Source: Nectonema munidae
Taxonomy: Eukaryota; Nematomorpha; Nectonematoida; Nectonematidae
Direction: 5' to 3'
Assembly (NCBI GenBank): GCA_030549495.1
Contig: JAUIRK010000154.1
Span: 1-64,000 of the forward strand
DNA: 64,000 nt
Part shown: piece after piece, positions 33,849-44,909 of the stretch
Layout: each line of letters starts with the position of its first letter
Position numbering within the stretch: position 1 is the first letter of the stretch
Translations under genes and position numbers: made by a program
Notes under the pieces: generated by a model
Databases searched by the model: none
The model's input: the letters and a program-made list of their open reading frames with translations, nothing else
Told to the model about the DNA's origin: nothing

Positions 33849-35920
33849 GGAGAAATTATTATAAAATCATTTTAAGCAAAAAACAATTTAACCCATTTGA
33901 TCCCACCATAATTTTTATATAACATGGATGATTTTTTCATTGTGGATTTGTCTCATCTTAACAAAAATTTAATGTCACCAAACTTTTAAAGTAAATTTTT
34001 TTTAGATATACGTGTTAGTGCTCAGTGAGATAGAGAAGGATGTCTATAATAAAGGAGATTCATTTCGTTTGTTTTAAAGTTATCATTAATAACAAAAACA
34101 ACAACCATCTTTTTAACTTGGAAAAAGTTATTTTCCTTAATATTTTGGTAAAATTTAAGAGCAAGGCAAAGTTAGTAAATGTCCAAAATGTAATCATTGC
34201 AGCATATGTAATACCCATTTGAGATATAATGCCAAAATATTTAATTTAGCGAATATTTTGTTAAATATGCTACGAAAACCTTATTTTTTATAAAAAAAAT
34301 TTAATAAATAAGGCACCGTGTGTCACATTAGGAGAACACAATAAGTAGATGAAAAATGATTAACTGAAGCAAGTGTGCCTGTCCTAAGTCCTAAGAGAAC
34401 ATATGCTACACAGTCATTTAGCAATCTTCAAAATACAAAACAAACTTTCACGGTACATAAGTTGTGCAATTTTTAGAAAAATCGGAGAAAAAAGTTTTGG
34501 GTCATCGAGACAACAAATCAGGCAGTGTAAGTCAAACTCTGATGAATACGAATGAGAAATACACATTGCAGTAATTTTTGTGCAAAAGCACTTTTTACTG
34601 AAGGCAGCGACAAGGATTCAGCGTATTTTTTATATCGTCATCGCTATCTGTAAATTTTCCAGTCTGAACAAAAGCACATTTTTTTACTTTTTAATGATGA
34701 TGACTTCATTACTTATAAGAGAGTACAAGTGATGTACAGAACCGTATTTTTTTGAGCGATGCCAATTACCTTATAAGATACCGATAGTAAAAATTTCACT
34801 ATATTGCCTACATGACTTTTTGCTAGTTTATGAACATCAGGATAAAAGTTTTTCATTGCAATAAAATATTTAGAAATCCTAAGTTTATTCAATGAAGAAA
34901 TTAAATATAAAACACTTTAAAATCGGTACTATCAAAGCTTGATGTTATAACATACGCTTCTGTCCAATGCCTCCTTCTAAATAAAAAAAGTAGATAACGA
35001 GATGTAACAAAATTAAAAATGTAGAGAATTCCAATATTTTTATAACACTTTTTTGAAACGTAATTTTTAAAAGTAACGTAACGTAATTGAAACTAACTTT
35101 TGGGAATACACTTTCGAAAATAATTAGGCTCGCGACCCTAGGTTCGAGAACATATGTAAGACACATTTGTGTTGTTGTTTTACTGCGAAAAGGAAGCATA
35201 GAATACGCATTTCTCAAAGTAATAGCAAAATTATAGTAATTTACATAAATATTTGAACAAAATGAGAGGGTTATTTTACTCTACCTGTTTCGCGCAAGAA
35301 ATCGGTGAATAATAAAGTTGCTTATGCCGATGCCGTTAAACAAAAATAAGCTGATTAAACAGCCACCGATCTAATTGGTACAACACTAGAGAGTGCAATA
35401 GGTTAATGATAGTAACAATTCATGTACTAATTCGTTCACAGAAAATAATGTCAATTCTAGATTAATTTTTCGAGCTACTGATGGAAGATGAACGATTAAG
35501 TATTCAGAGATCTGAAATATTTTCAAAAAGGAACCTTTCAAAATTAACCATAAATATCCGAAAAAAGAAAGCGAAGTCTTTTTGCTTCTTTTTTTTTGTA
35601 AAGAATTGATTGAAATTTCTGCTTACTTCACGAATTTATATGCTAAAAGACAAATAATTTTCACTATCTTGAATACAATAGAGGAAAAAAATGGAATCCG
35701 GTTGATGAAGTAGAAATAGAAGTTTTTTTAAAGCCAATTTTCAGAGCTACCATGTCTCGAAAAGATTTATTGAGATCGACAAAGCAAGAAGAGACAAAGA
35801 AGATCCCCTGGTCCCCATAAGCCAAAGAATTTTCAAGCTGTTCAGAGAATATGTAATTGCCCCTCCTTACTTGACTATTGACAAATAACTATTGGATAAA
35901 ATATATTTAATATCGTGAAA
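33849..35920. other. AT-rich intergenic DNA upstream of RPL35A
   Basis: The non-coding first exon and promoter of RPL35A should lie here, but no landmark places them. Around 35,290-35,400 and 35,480-35,560 the plus strand has short coding-like pieces (NNKVAYADAVKQK; LLMEDERLSIQRSE) broken by stops, possibly an old LINE first-ORF relic. Nothing else supported. Confidence 0.4.
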
Positions 35921-35928
35921 AAATTGCA

Positions 35929-36955
35929 AAAATATAGGTAATAACTTATCTAACATCCTCTCCCCGAATGAGGTATATCAAATCTTACATCTAGCAAAAT
36001 ATGAACTGATAGGTTGAAGATGAATTATCGCCGTATACAGGTTGTAGATGAACCATCGTCTCCCCGAATGAGGTATATCAAATCTTACATCTAGTAGAAT
36101 GTGAACAGAAAGTTGAACATTGTCTCCCTAGTTATTTGTACATGGAATAGAAACCATCGTAGTATACAGGTTGAAGATGAATCATCGTAGTATACAGGTT
36201 GGAGATGAATCATCGTAGTATACAGGTTGGAGATATATATATATATATTTATATATTTCACCGAACCGATTTTCTTTTACTTTTTCCATTCAAAGTCAAA
36301 TTACTTTTAGATTAAAAAAGATTTTTCCTTTTAAATATTATTAAAATTAATTATTAAAGACTAGGTTTATCTTTCAATTTTAAAAGTAAGGGGAGCCAAC
36401 GATATATTTAAAAAGAATAAATATTTTTTGATTTGAACATGTTTCGATTCTTTGATTATTCGACAAATATAATATTTAAAATCGTGCAAATTGCAAAGTA
36501 TAGGTAATAACTTTTGTAACATCGTATGAGGTAGCAAAATATGAACAGAAAGTTTGATATTTTTTGATTTTTTAAAGAATATTTTTCGATTCTTTGATAT
36601 GAATTATCGCGGTATACAGGTTGGAGATGAACCATCGTAGTATACAGGTATAATGTATATAGGTAATAACTTATGTAGCATCGTCTCCCCGAATGAGGTA
36701 TATCAAATCTTACATCTAGCTAGCAGAATGTGAACATAAAATTGAACATTGTCTCCCTAGTCATTAGTACATGGAATAGAAACCATCGTAGTATACAGGT
36801 TGGAGATGAATCATCGTAGTATACAGGTTGGAGATGAATCATTGTAGTATACAGGTTGGAGATGAATCATCGTAGAATACAGGTTGGAGATGAATCATCG
36901 TAGAATACAGGTTGGAGAAGAATCATCGTAATATACGGGTTGGAGATTAGATATA
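35929..36955. repeat. Composite tandem repeat with a 28-bp minisatellite
   Basis: A 28-bp unit (gaatcatcgtagtatacagg plus ttggagat) occurs in short runs at about 36,000-36,035, 36,148-36,232, 36,600-36,650 and 36,780-36,955. The runs are separated by a longer shared block starting ctccccgaatgaggtatatc, found at about 35,959, 36,059 and 36,684, followed in two cases by a copy of attgtctccctagt and catggaatagaaaccatcg. So 28-bp arrays and a longer segment have been amplified together. An (AT)n tract at 36,233-36,250 and about 230 bp of unrelated AT-rich DNA (36,250-36,480) lie within. Confidence 0.85.
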
Positions 36956-36969
36956 TAGTGAAAATATTT

Positions 36970-38755
36970 TTTTTGTATATTTTGGCTTATAATACTTTCT
37001 ATAATCATCTTGAATATGAAATATTTATTAAAAAAACAAACAAAACGTATTATAAAATCTTTTGAAAATTTGTATGAGAGAAGGAACCAAGTTGAAAACT
37101 AATTTAAAAAAGAACATGTAATCAAAACAAATAATTAAAAATTATGTATCTTGACTAAATGGAAGATCTACCATGTTCTAATGAACTAGGAAATGGTTTA
37201 ATTATATAATAGATGCTTCAAAAAGATTTGAACTGTGAAAAAGAAGTTCCTCTTTTACAAATGAAAAATATATAAATCTATAGCTGATCATATAGGATTA
37301 CAATTAACATTTAGCTAAGATGGGTAGAAAATCTGAATATTTAGAATAGGTCAGATTTATCAAAAATGGCACAGATGCCAATATGTGAGAATTTAGTCAC
37401 TATCAAGAAATTTTTAATTTAAATTGAATTTGTCCATCTTTTTCCTTTTGCGTCAAAGAAATAATTTTTTAGATGAGGAACGTGGATAACTTTTTGTAAT
37501 TGAACAATGAACATCACGAATGATTCATCAGAAAAAAACCTTTGAAATGAGATTGATTGACAAATATTCAGGCCTGATAATAAAATACACGATACTGATA
37601 AAAAAAAGTCTAAGATCATCAAGAAGATTTCTTTAATCAGAATGCTTTGAGAGAGGAAAAAAATTTTTATCCTTATAAAAAAAATTTCGAACACACATTG
37701 AAGAATATAAATTTTTAATGAAAAATGAGCTACCAAGAAAGGATCATCATAGAATGAATAGCAAAATTACATACTATAAATTATAATATGACGTAGAGAC
37801 TACAAGCCGATAACCAATTTGTAGCCAAAAAGATGGAGGTCCTATCGAGTTACATAAGTTACTGTAGAATGAAATATTTTGAGTGAATTATCGATTTTTT
37901 TGACAGGTTTTATTGATTTCATAAAAAATGAATATCACCACTGAATTCAGCATATTTGAAAATGGGTATACATGTGTAAAAACTTTATATACTTATTTAG
38001 ATAAAAAGTTTCTTTTTGAGATTAGTTGTCACATTTAGATCAATTTTTTGACAAGTTTGATTGATTTTCATAAAAAAAATGAATATCACCACTGAATTCA
38101 GCATATTTGAAAATGGGTATAATGTGTAAAAAAAATTATAAAATTATTTAGATAAAAAGTTTCTTTTTGAGATGAGCTGTCACATTTAGATCAATTTTTA
38201 GACAGGTTTGATTGATTTTCATAAAAATAAATAAATATCACCACTGAATTCAGCATATTTGAAAATGGGTATACATGTGTAAAAAACTTTATATACTTAT
38301 TTAGATAAAAAGTTTCTTTTTGAGATGGGCTGTTACATTTAGATCAATTTTTTGACAGGTTTGATTGATTTTCATAAAAAATGAATATCACCACTGAATT
38401 CAGCATATTTGAAAATGGGTATACATGTGTAAAAAACTTTATATACTTATTTAGATAAAAAGTTCCTTTTTGAGATGAGTTGTCACATTTAGATCAATTT
38501 TTTGACAGGTTTGATTGATTTTTATTAAAAATGAATATCACCACTGAGTTCAGCATATTTGAAAATGGGTATACATGTGTAAAAAACTTTATATAATTAT
38601 TTAAATAAAAAGTTCCTTTTTGAGATGAGCTGTCAAATATAAATCAATTTTTTGACAGGTTTGATTGATTTTGATAAAAAAATAAACATCACCACTGAAT
38701 TCAGCATAGTTGAAATATATATCTAACATTAAAAATATTTATAAAAACTTATTAA
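36970..38755. mobile_element. Dispersed repeat carrying a 151-bp satellite, copy A
   Basis: The whole segment is related, in the same orientation, to 57,560-58,945. Shared landmarks are gagagaagga at about 37,076 and 57,673, aagaaaggatcatcatagaa near 37,736 against its counterpart near 58,181, gacgtagagacta near 37,790 and 58,250, and ggtcctatcgag near 37,838 and 58,290, followed by the satellite array in both. No intact coding frame: the plus strand has coding-like but stop-riddled pieces. A mobile or segmentally duplicated unit with a satellite core; a Helitron-like (DINE/HINE-type) element is one possibility because those carry central arrays of similar unit length, but no hallmark ends were identified. 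Confidence 0.7.
37890..38730. repeat. 151-bp satellite array, six copies (within copy A)
   Basis: The string caccactgaattcagcata, or a one-base variant, starts at 37,936, 38,087, 38,239, 38,389, 38,539 and 38,690, giving a period of 150-152 bp. Units share ttttttgacaggtttgattg and aaaatgggtatacatgtgta and are about 90-95 percent alike by eye. Confidence 0.93.
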
Positions 38756-38769
38756 TATCTGAGAAAAAT

Positions 38770-38838
38770 AGGGGGGGGGGCACTTTACGCCCCAGGCACT
38801 TGAGCGAACAAATTTTGCCCAGCACTAATAGGGTTAAG
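38770..38838. mobile_element. Possible piggyBac-like terminus
   Basis: Read on the minus strand from 38,838 the sequence begins TTAACCCTATTAGTGCTGGG, with the TTAA target and CCC start typical of piggyBac-type ends, and runs into a G/C homopolymer at 38,771-38,780. No partner end was found. Confidence 0.35.
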
Positions 38839-38859
38839 TTACGGTTTTAACAAGTTTCG

Positions 38860-38998
38860 GTTTGGACAAGTTTGACTGTATATCTTAAATAATAGTCAAA
38901 TAATTAAAACTTGAAATGATAACGCAAATTTTTAAATAAAATAATTTAATTCATGTCGTTTAGTTCATGGTCGTTATAGACAGGTTTGACTGTATTTA
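38860..38998. mobile_element. Two Tc1/pogo-like terminus words in tandem
   Basis: ggacaagtttgactgtat (38,864-38,882) and atggtcgttatagacaggtt followed by tgactgtat (38,969-38,996) are similar and point the same way. Read on minus they begin atacagtcaaacctgtctat, like the ends of Tc1/pogo-type transposons next to TA. No complete element can be delimited. Confidence 0.35.
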
Positions 38999-39234
38999 TA
39001 AATTTTCAAACGAGTATATAGTATAGAACCAAGGTTATATGCTTAACTAGAGATACTGTCAGAATTTTGCTGAAAAAGTTTAACTTTTAATTTTGATTGA
39101 CAGATTTAGACATGAAAAGGTGATTCAACTGCCATGACAATGGTATCAAAAGATGCAGCTATCAATTTTAGGAAATGTCACGAAGTATGGTAGCAAAAGA
39201 TGTAGTCAATTTGGTACAAGAAAAATTTTAGTTG

Positions 39235-39372
39235 AGGGGGGGGGGGGCTAAAATAGCCCCCTCGTCACTGATAGGGATCAGGGTGATTCAGATTTTTAAA
39301 TATAAGCCTATTTTTTGCGCCCCTCTTGTGCCCCCCCCCCCATGTACTTCGCTCTGGCTACGCCACTGCTCT
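39235..39372 (-). mobile_element. Transposon end with CAGTGGCGTAGCCAG
   Basis: Minus strand from 39,371 begins gcagtggcgtagccagagcg and is followed by a C/G homopolymer; a related word (cagtgacgagggggctattt on minus) lies at 39,250-39,272. Ends starting CAGTGGCGTAGCC are common in many animal genomes and are often assigned to hAT-like or other cut-and-paste transposons. No partner end is visible. Confidence 0.4.
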
Positions 39373-39379
39373 GAATTAA

Positions 39380-39769
39380 CTAAGTAAGAAATTGATATCA
39401 CATATCAACTGATCTTCTTACAGATATTAGTGACCACTACCCAAATCTTTTGCAAATATGAAAACCTTCGAGTATCAACCAGAAAAACAATATCTTGAGA
39501 AGAGACTTTTCTGTTAGACTTCACAGGTTGATACAACTCTAGATCTGCCAACTCTATGTAAAATCACTTTATTGATATCTTCAAAGGAGCTTTCAGCAAA
39601 TCAAAGAAAATCTGACATGCCCTGGTTCAACAATGAATTAGCCAAATTATACAAGCTGAAGTTAAAAAGCTATAGTAAATATATAAAAAATTCTACTGTC
39701 TCAGTTTTGAACTTAAAAAAACATTTTGAAACTGAATTTGAATATGTTATAATCAAGTTATTAAAATAA
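39380..39769 (+). pseudogene. LINE fragment (jockey/CR1-type endonuclease end and linker)
   Basis: The plus strand reads DISDHYPNL near 39,420, like the SDH motif closing the AP-endonuclease domain of LINEs. At 39,572-39,769 a 65-codon frame follows with DMPWFNNELAKLYKLKLKSYSKY, which matches the linker between endonuclease and reverse transcriptase (pattern PW.N.E...L...K...Y..Y). The pieces are in different frames with stops between them, and the reverse transcriptase is absent. Confidence 0.5.
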
Positions 39770-40426
39770 AAAAGGGAGATAAAATCTACATATGTAGTTG
39801 GAGATGCTTGATATATTGAGTACAAGTACACTTATTGTAGTATATAGATGCAGATAAATATGTATATGCGTATATTTAATTATGGTTATATATATGAACA
39901 ATGAATATTGTATATCTACTTGGGTTGAAAGACTCATAGAGTCCGAATTTATATTTTGCAATACATAATATGAAAGCCTTTCAGCCTCACCCTCTAAAAA
40001 AACAAAGTTCAAGTTTTGGTTATTCCTTTAAAACCTTTGTTTTGTTCATTTCAAATATTGCTTATTTTAATATACCAGTCGCTTTTTGACTAGTTTGCCT
40101 AATCCTCATATAAGGGACATAGACCTGACCTATCACAAGTAAAATTATTTGAATAAAATCACAAGTATTGTTAAATATTACATAATTACAAAAAAATAAT
40201 TTGACCATTGTACAATAAAAACGGGTATGAAATATTACGATTTTTTTCTGATTAGGCATAATACATGATAGTTTTATAAAAAGAATATATGAAATTTATT
40301 CTTATAAAACAATTAGATAGAAATTTAAATCTAGTTTTTCTAGATATACTTGAAAAACCACATCAATACAAAATAATTAAGAACAAGATAAAATTTTAAA
40401 AAGAACAAATATACTATTCAGGGACG

Positions 40427-40470
40427 GATCGAGAATTTTGAAAAAGGCGAGATGGTGAAAATAGATTTAT
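40427..40470 (+). mobile_element. hAT-like left terminus
   Basis: Starts cagggacggatcgagaattt, close to the CAGGG(G/A)CGGATCCAG-type ends of hAT elements. No matching right end was found, so only a terminus is claimed. Confidence 0.3.
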
Positions 40471-41027
40471 AGTTATTTATTTAAAAACTTATTTTAGAAG
40501 ACACTAAAATAATCCAGAGAATAGTGTTGTAATTTTTGTGGTAAAAAAAGATTTAGATTTATATTATTTTTCTAAATATTACTTAAGTTTACATTAGTAT
40601 TGTTTTATAATATATTTGAGAATACTCATAATAAAATACGTTATACTAAAAAATACTCAAATTAATACTTACAGGAAAGTAAGATGCTCTTTTTAATTTT
40701 AAGTTGAATAATGTACAAATTTATGTTTTTCTAAAAAAAAAATAAAAAAAAAGATATTAGCATGTTATACAAGTTAATAAATAATAATAATATAATAAGT
40801 ACAAATGTTATTTTTGAAAAGGTATATATTATTCAATGATAAATTTTATCGGATAGGATAAGTAGTTAGGTATATAAAAAGACATTGCATTGCAACGTCA
40901 ACGGATATGGTCGCTTAAGCTTGAAATTCGATTAGAAGAGGCAAAGATCTACCTACTGAAACATAGATCAAAATAATTCAAGAATTCATTCAATAGTAAA
41001 AATCGATCCAAACAATTTGACTATATG
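40471..41027. other. AT-rich intergenic DNA
   Basis: Nothing supported. Confidence 0.5.
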
Positions 41028-41900
41028 TCAGAAAAGAGTACAATAGACGCTATCTTTCTCGTCAGGCAATTGATAGAGAAAAAGTTAGAAGGGAACTTGG
41101 CTATTTTTTTGCAGTTTTGTTGACTTGAAGAAGGCGTATGACCGTGGTCGAGAAAAAGAATTCATGGTCCAAGCAAGAAAGGAATATTCAAAAAATTGCT
41201 GAGAATAGTTCCAGATATGTATAAAAAGTAAAAAACAAGGGTTAAAAATTTGAGATTAGAGTTAGTCTCTATCAAGGTTATGCATTAAGCCCCATTTTAT
41301 TTGCAATAGTGATAGATGTTTTCTATGAAATCTTAAAAAATTGGATCTATGGGAGCTACTTTTCACAGATGATTTGATTATCATGTCGAAAAATAGTGAG
41401 CAACTGCAGAAAAGACTTATAAGTGGGCAAGTATTTCTTGAAATGTATGAGCTGAAAATGAATACAAAGAAGACAGAAATTATGATGAGCTGTAAAATAG
41501 CGTAAGATATTACTATTAGAGATTAACATCAACAGGAATTAAAGCAAGTGAAAAACTTTATGTATCTGGGATCACTGATTGTTGAGGAAGGAAACTGTCA
41601 AAAAAAAAGTGAAATCAAGAATGAGTGTAAGCTGGAGCAAATTGAGGGAATTAAAAGCTGTGATAAAGAATAGTAGAATACCGATGAAGTTGAAAGCAAA
41701 AATTTATAGTACAAGGATCAGACCAGCCAAGACGTATGGATCTGAATGTTTGAGCTTGAAGAAGAAAGATGAAACAAAATTGATTACAACAGAAATGAGA
41801 ATATTAAGGATGATGTTGGGCGTGACTCTGAAAGACAGAATATAGTATGATTATGTGAGGAAAAGGATAGTGTTGACAGAAAGTGTACTAATAATAATAG
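41028..41900 (+). pseudogene. RTE-type LINE reverse transcriptase fragment
   Basis: Plus-strand pieces in the order of an RTE-like reverse transcriptase: SEKSTIDAIFLVRQLIEKK (from 41,028), IVPDMYKK, LFTDDLIIMSKN near 41,358-41,390 (the usual FADD catalytic box with Ala replaced by Thr), LKMNTKKTEIMMS, FMYLGSLI (about 41,550) and, in one frame from 41,579, IPMKLKAKIYSTRIRP, AKTYGSECLSLKKKDETKL and EMRILRMMLGVTLKDRI, the typical C-terminal part. Several frame changes and stops separate the pieces, so it is dead. The endonuclease half is absent, as expected of a 5'-truncated LINE copy. Confidence 0.75.
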
Positions 41901-42150
41901 AAAGAAATAAAGTGAGGTTTACGATAATGGCGAGATGCCAGACTATATTGAACGCGTGTCTGTGTGTAGGAAAACTGTAGAAGAGGTATTTTGTGTTAGT
42001 TGTAATTTTTTAAAGAAGTTTGCCTATGATGGTTATAATGGGAATTTGGGCGCAAATTTCGTAGAAGGCTTGAATCTTAAGGAAATGTGTGCAATTATAA
42101 CATACACTAAAGATAATAAGTAGATCATTTTTAATGTGTCCGGGTGGGAT

Positions 42151-42238
42151 TAGTTCAAAGCTAGAAAGATGATTTATTTTAAGGGAATCTACTGATAGCT
42201 ATAATTGTCCTTGATTGTGTAATAGAAAAGTAAGCCAG
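42151..42238. repeat. 88-bp segment shared with 45,326-45,412, copy 1
   Basis: From attagttcaaagctagaaag to aaaagtaagcc the sequence is nearly identical, same orientation, to 45,326-45,412. Flanks differ on both sides. No coding content. Confidence 0.85.
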
Positions 42239-43835
42239 AAGAGGTTAAGCCTTTAGGAAAGATTGTCGATAGAAGGGACGGTTGTATTTTCTGATGAGTT
42301 AGGAAGTATTGAATCTGGAAGTGTAAAAAATTTTCTATTTAATTAGCTTATTGATGGTGTTCCATTGGTTAATTATTTAAGTGCTGACTCATAAAGTTCA
42401 CCAATGAGTCATTCTTTGCACGAAGTATCGCATGTGTATATTCTTTTTCGTAGGCGGTGTAAATAGAGAAATGGAAGTTTATTCACGATTTAAATAATGC
42501 GTTTTAGCTTTCTTTTTAACAGATTTAGTTAAGGTGTCCAGAAAATGCGTGTTTTTTTCGGAAATAGATTGAATAGAGTTTAGGATAAGATGAAATGTTA
42601 AACATAGTCATTAAGAAATAATGAGGCTTGATCTGTGAATCCTACAGAGATCTTTTTGCGGTGCTGTTAGTTATTCTAATTGATGTAGTGTGGTATGTAC
42701 GGTTCTTAGAGTTGTAGGGAAGATATATGTTGTTAGAGCATAAGAATTTTGATGTAGTAAGAAATAGTGAAAGAAAGAAATGAGGGATAGTTAATGTGTG
42801 TAATAGAGGAATGCAAATCGAGGGTGTAGGTTTTGGTCGGCACAAGAACAAAATAATAGTTGGGAGAAGATAATTGTGGTAAGCGATTATAGACATTGGA
42901 TTTTATGAAAATGCATGCAGAATAAAATGATTTTAGTAAAGTGTGATATAGTAAGTAATTTGGTAAATAAAAGGGAGATTTGGAGAGAGCTAAATTATAG
43001 AAATAATATCAAAAAAAATAGAAACTAGAAAAATGAATAATTTTGGAGACATCGTAAAATCAGAAGATCACATTTCTCGACTTTAGAATCTGATGGGGTA
43101 AGAAGAGGTACTATTTTAAGTAAAAGCTTTCTCTTAAGGGATGACTAGTAATAGGAGTCGACATCTAGTAAAATTTAGAAATCGAATTTTTTAAAAAATT
43201 ATGTTTTTGTAAATATATGCTAGGCCCTTTCTTTAGTCGATGACGCAAGTGAAGAGTTGGCGATAAATTTATAAAGTATTTTTGTAGGTACTAGTGTGTG
43301 GGATTTTCTCTCAGGCTCCAGAACTTTGCTTCTGAGAAGTAATTGTACGAACAATTAAATATTTAAACAATCCAATATAAGAAAATAAAGTCTTTTCTTT
43401 TAATTTTTCATTATTATTCTGACTAAAAAAATCATTTGCATGCCATTACAACTATGCTACAATATATTTTATAGAGAAATAGTAGAGGTCATGTTCTGTA
43501 TTGAACTTATTAAGACAGAAAGAGCGTTGGCATAATCGTTTTTATCATAAATGATAGTCCGAAATTAAACACAAAGTAGATGTTTTGAAACTTTATTAAA
43601 AGAAAAATAGAAATACCCTTGAACAAAAAAAACTAATCAATATAATCACAATATAGTTAGATTATATATTTTCTAAAAAAAATGCCCAAAAGATTTAATA
43701 GAAAGAAGATTGAAATTAATTTCTTAACTATTTGAAAGTGTTTTGGTTATCAACATTTTTGTCTGTTTTAAGCAATAAATTCTTTAAATTTTATTTATAA
43801 AAATTGGATTTCAAACTTTAGTTTGAATTGTAATA
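42239..43835. other. Intergenic DNA
   Basis: A purine-rich plus strand with no sustained frame. No gene, RNA or repeat that I can support. Confidence 0.5.
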
Positions 43836-44741
43836 TAGGGATGTACCGATTGAAAATTTTTGGCGACTCGTTTTTTACTATTAGATACCGATTCTAATTG
43901 TAGTTTGAAATAATTGATCAGTTTTACAATTATAAAGAGCGTATTAATTGGGAATAGTAGAATATAAAAAAGGTTTGTTAAAAATAATAAAAAAATGACT
44001 AATTATTTTTATTTATCATTTTAATTGTTAAAATTAAAAATTTCATGTTGAAATTTATAACGGTAAGTTTTTCCCTGACTTCTAAACCAAGGCATGTTCT
44101 CTTCGAAGTGAATATGTTACTTCCAGCTTAAAACAGAATATATATTTGCATTAGCTAATAGAAAAATACATACACTTACTGTGAAATTTTGTTTGTAAAT
44201 AAAAGATCCAAAAATGAACAAATTCGATATTTTTCGTCAGAGCTTTAATTTTTTTTATATATTTATACATATTATTTAATATGTACTTGAATAGAACTGT
44301 ACTTTTCAACTATAGTAAAAAAATTTCACACGCTTTGAATGGGAGCAGATGTGCCCACTAAAGACATATACATATATACAGTGACGTATTAAACATTTTT
44401 ATTTGGAGGGTCAGAATGCGCTACTTGTATAATTTTACCATGATCCATTGTATGAACTAAAGTCACCAACTGTTGCTTATACAAGCTTATTTGTATTAAC
44501 AAAGTAAAATTTTTTTTATTTATTTTTATAAAGAAAATAAGTTTCCCGATAAATTAGATATTAAAAGTTAAATATTTATTTAAACACTTTTTTATATTAT
44601 AAATGATTTCGCAGATTTCAATTTTGATTAAATTAAAGAATCCTTATATAATAATCTGCATTTTTAAAATTTTTTGCCAATACCACTTCTTTAAAATTTA
44701 GCCGATTCTACCAATGCCCGGTACACCCTTTATGTCCCTAT
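43836..44741. mobile_element. Possible short inverted-repeat transposon (MITE)
   Basis: The left end tatagggatgtaccgattg and the right end, read on minus, tatagggacataaagggtgt then accgggcatt share tatagggA and tgtaccg in order, with a few bases inserted in the right end. The 906-bp interior is AT-rich without a gene. At 44,383 a separate word, cagtgacgtattaaaca, resembles the CAGTGGCGTA-type end seen at 39,371. Ends are imperfect and the target duplication is at best TA. Confidence 0.3.
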
Positions 44742-44809
44742 AGATTTGTATGAATGAATATTGAACCACGTGAAACATGATGACATAAATATAATAAAAT
44801 AACATCATA

Positions 44810-44815
44810 TTTATT
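44810..44815 (-). terminator. Polyadenylation signal of CHMP2A
   Basis: AATAAA on the minus strand about 95 bases after the CHMP2A stop codon; the first good match downstream. Confidence 0.5.
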
Positions 44816-44909
44816 ACCACAAAGTCAAAAGATATAAAAATGGAGCTTTGTGGACAAGAAAAATAATGCAAATCCGGTCAATTTTTCTCTAAAATACCAA
44901 AGATAAGTC

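Noticed and set aside
37419-37736. 105-codon minus-strand frame in the satellite-bearing repeat
   Set aside because: The matching region of copy B (about 57,950-58,190) does not keep the frame, and the peptide is a low-complexity hydrophobic translation of AT-rich DNA.
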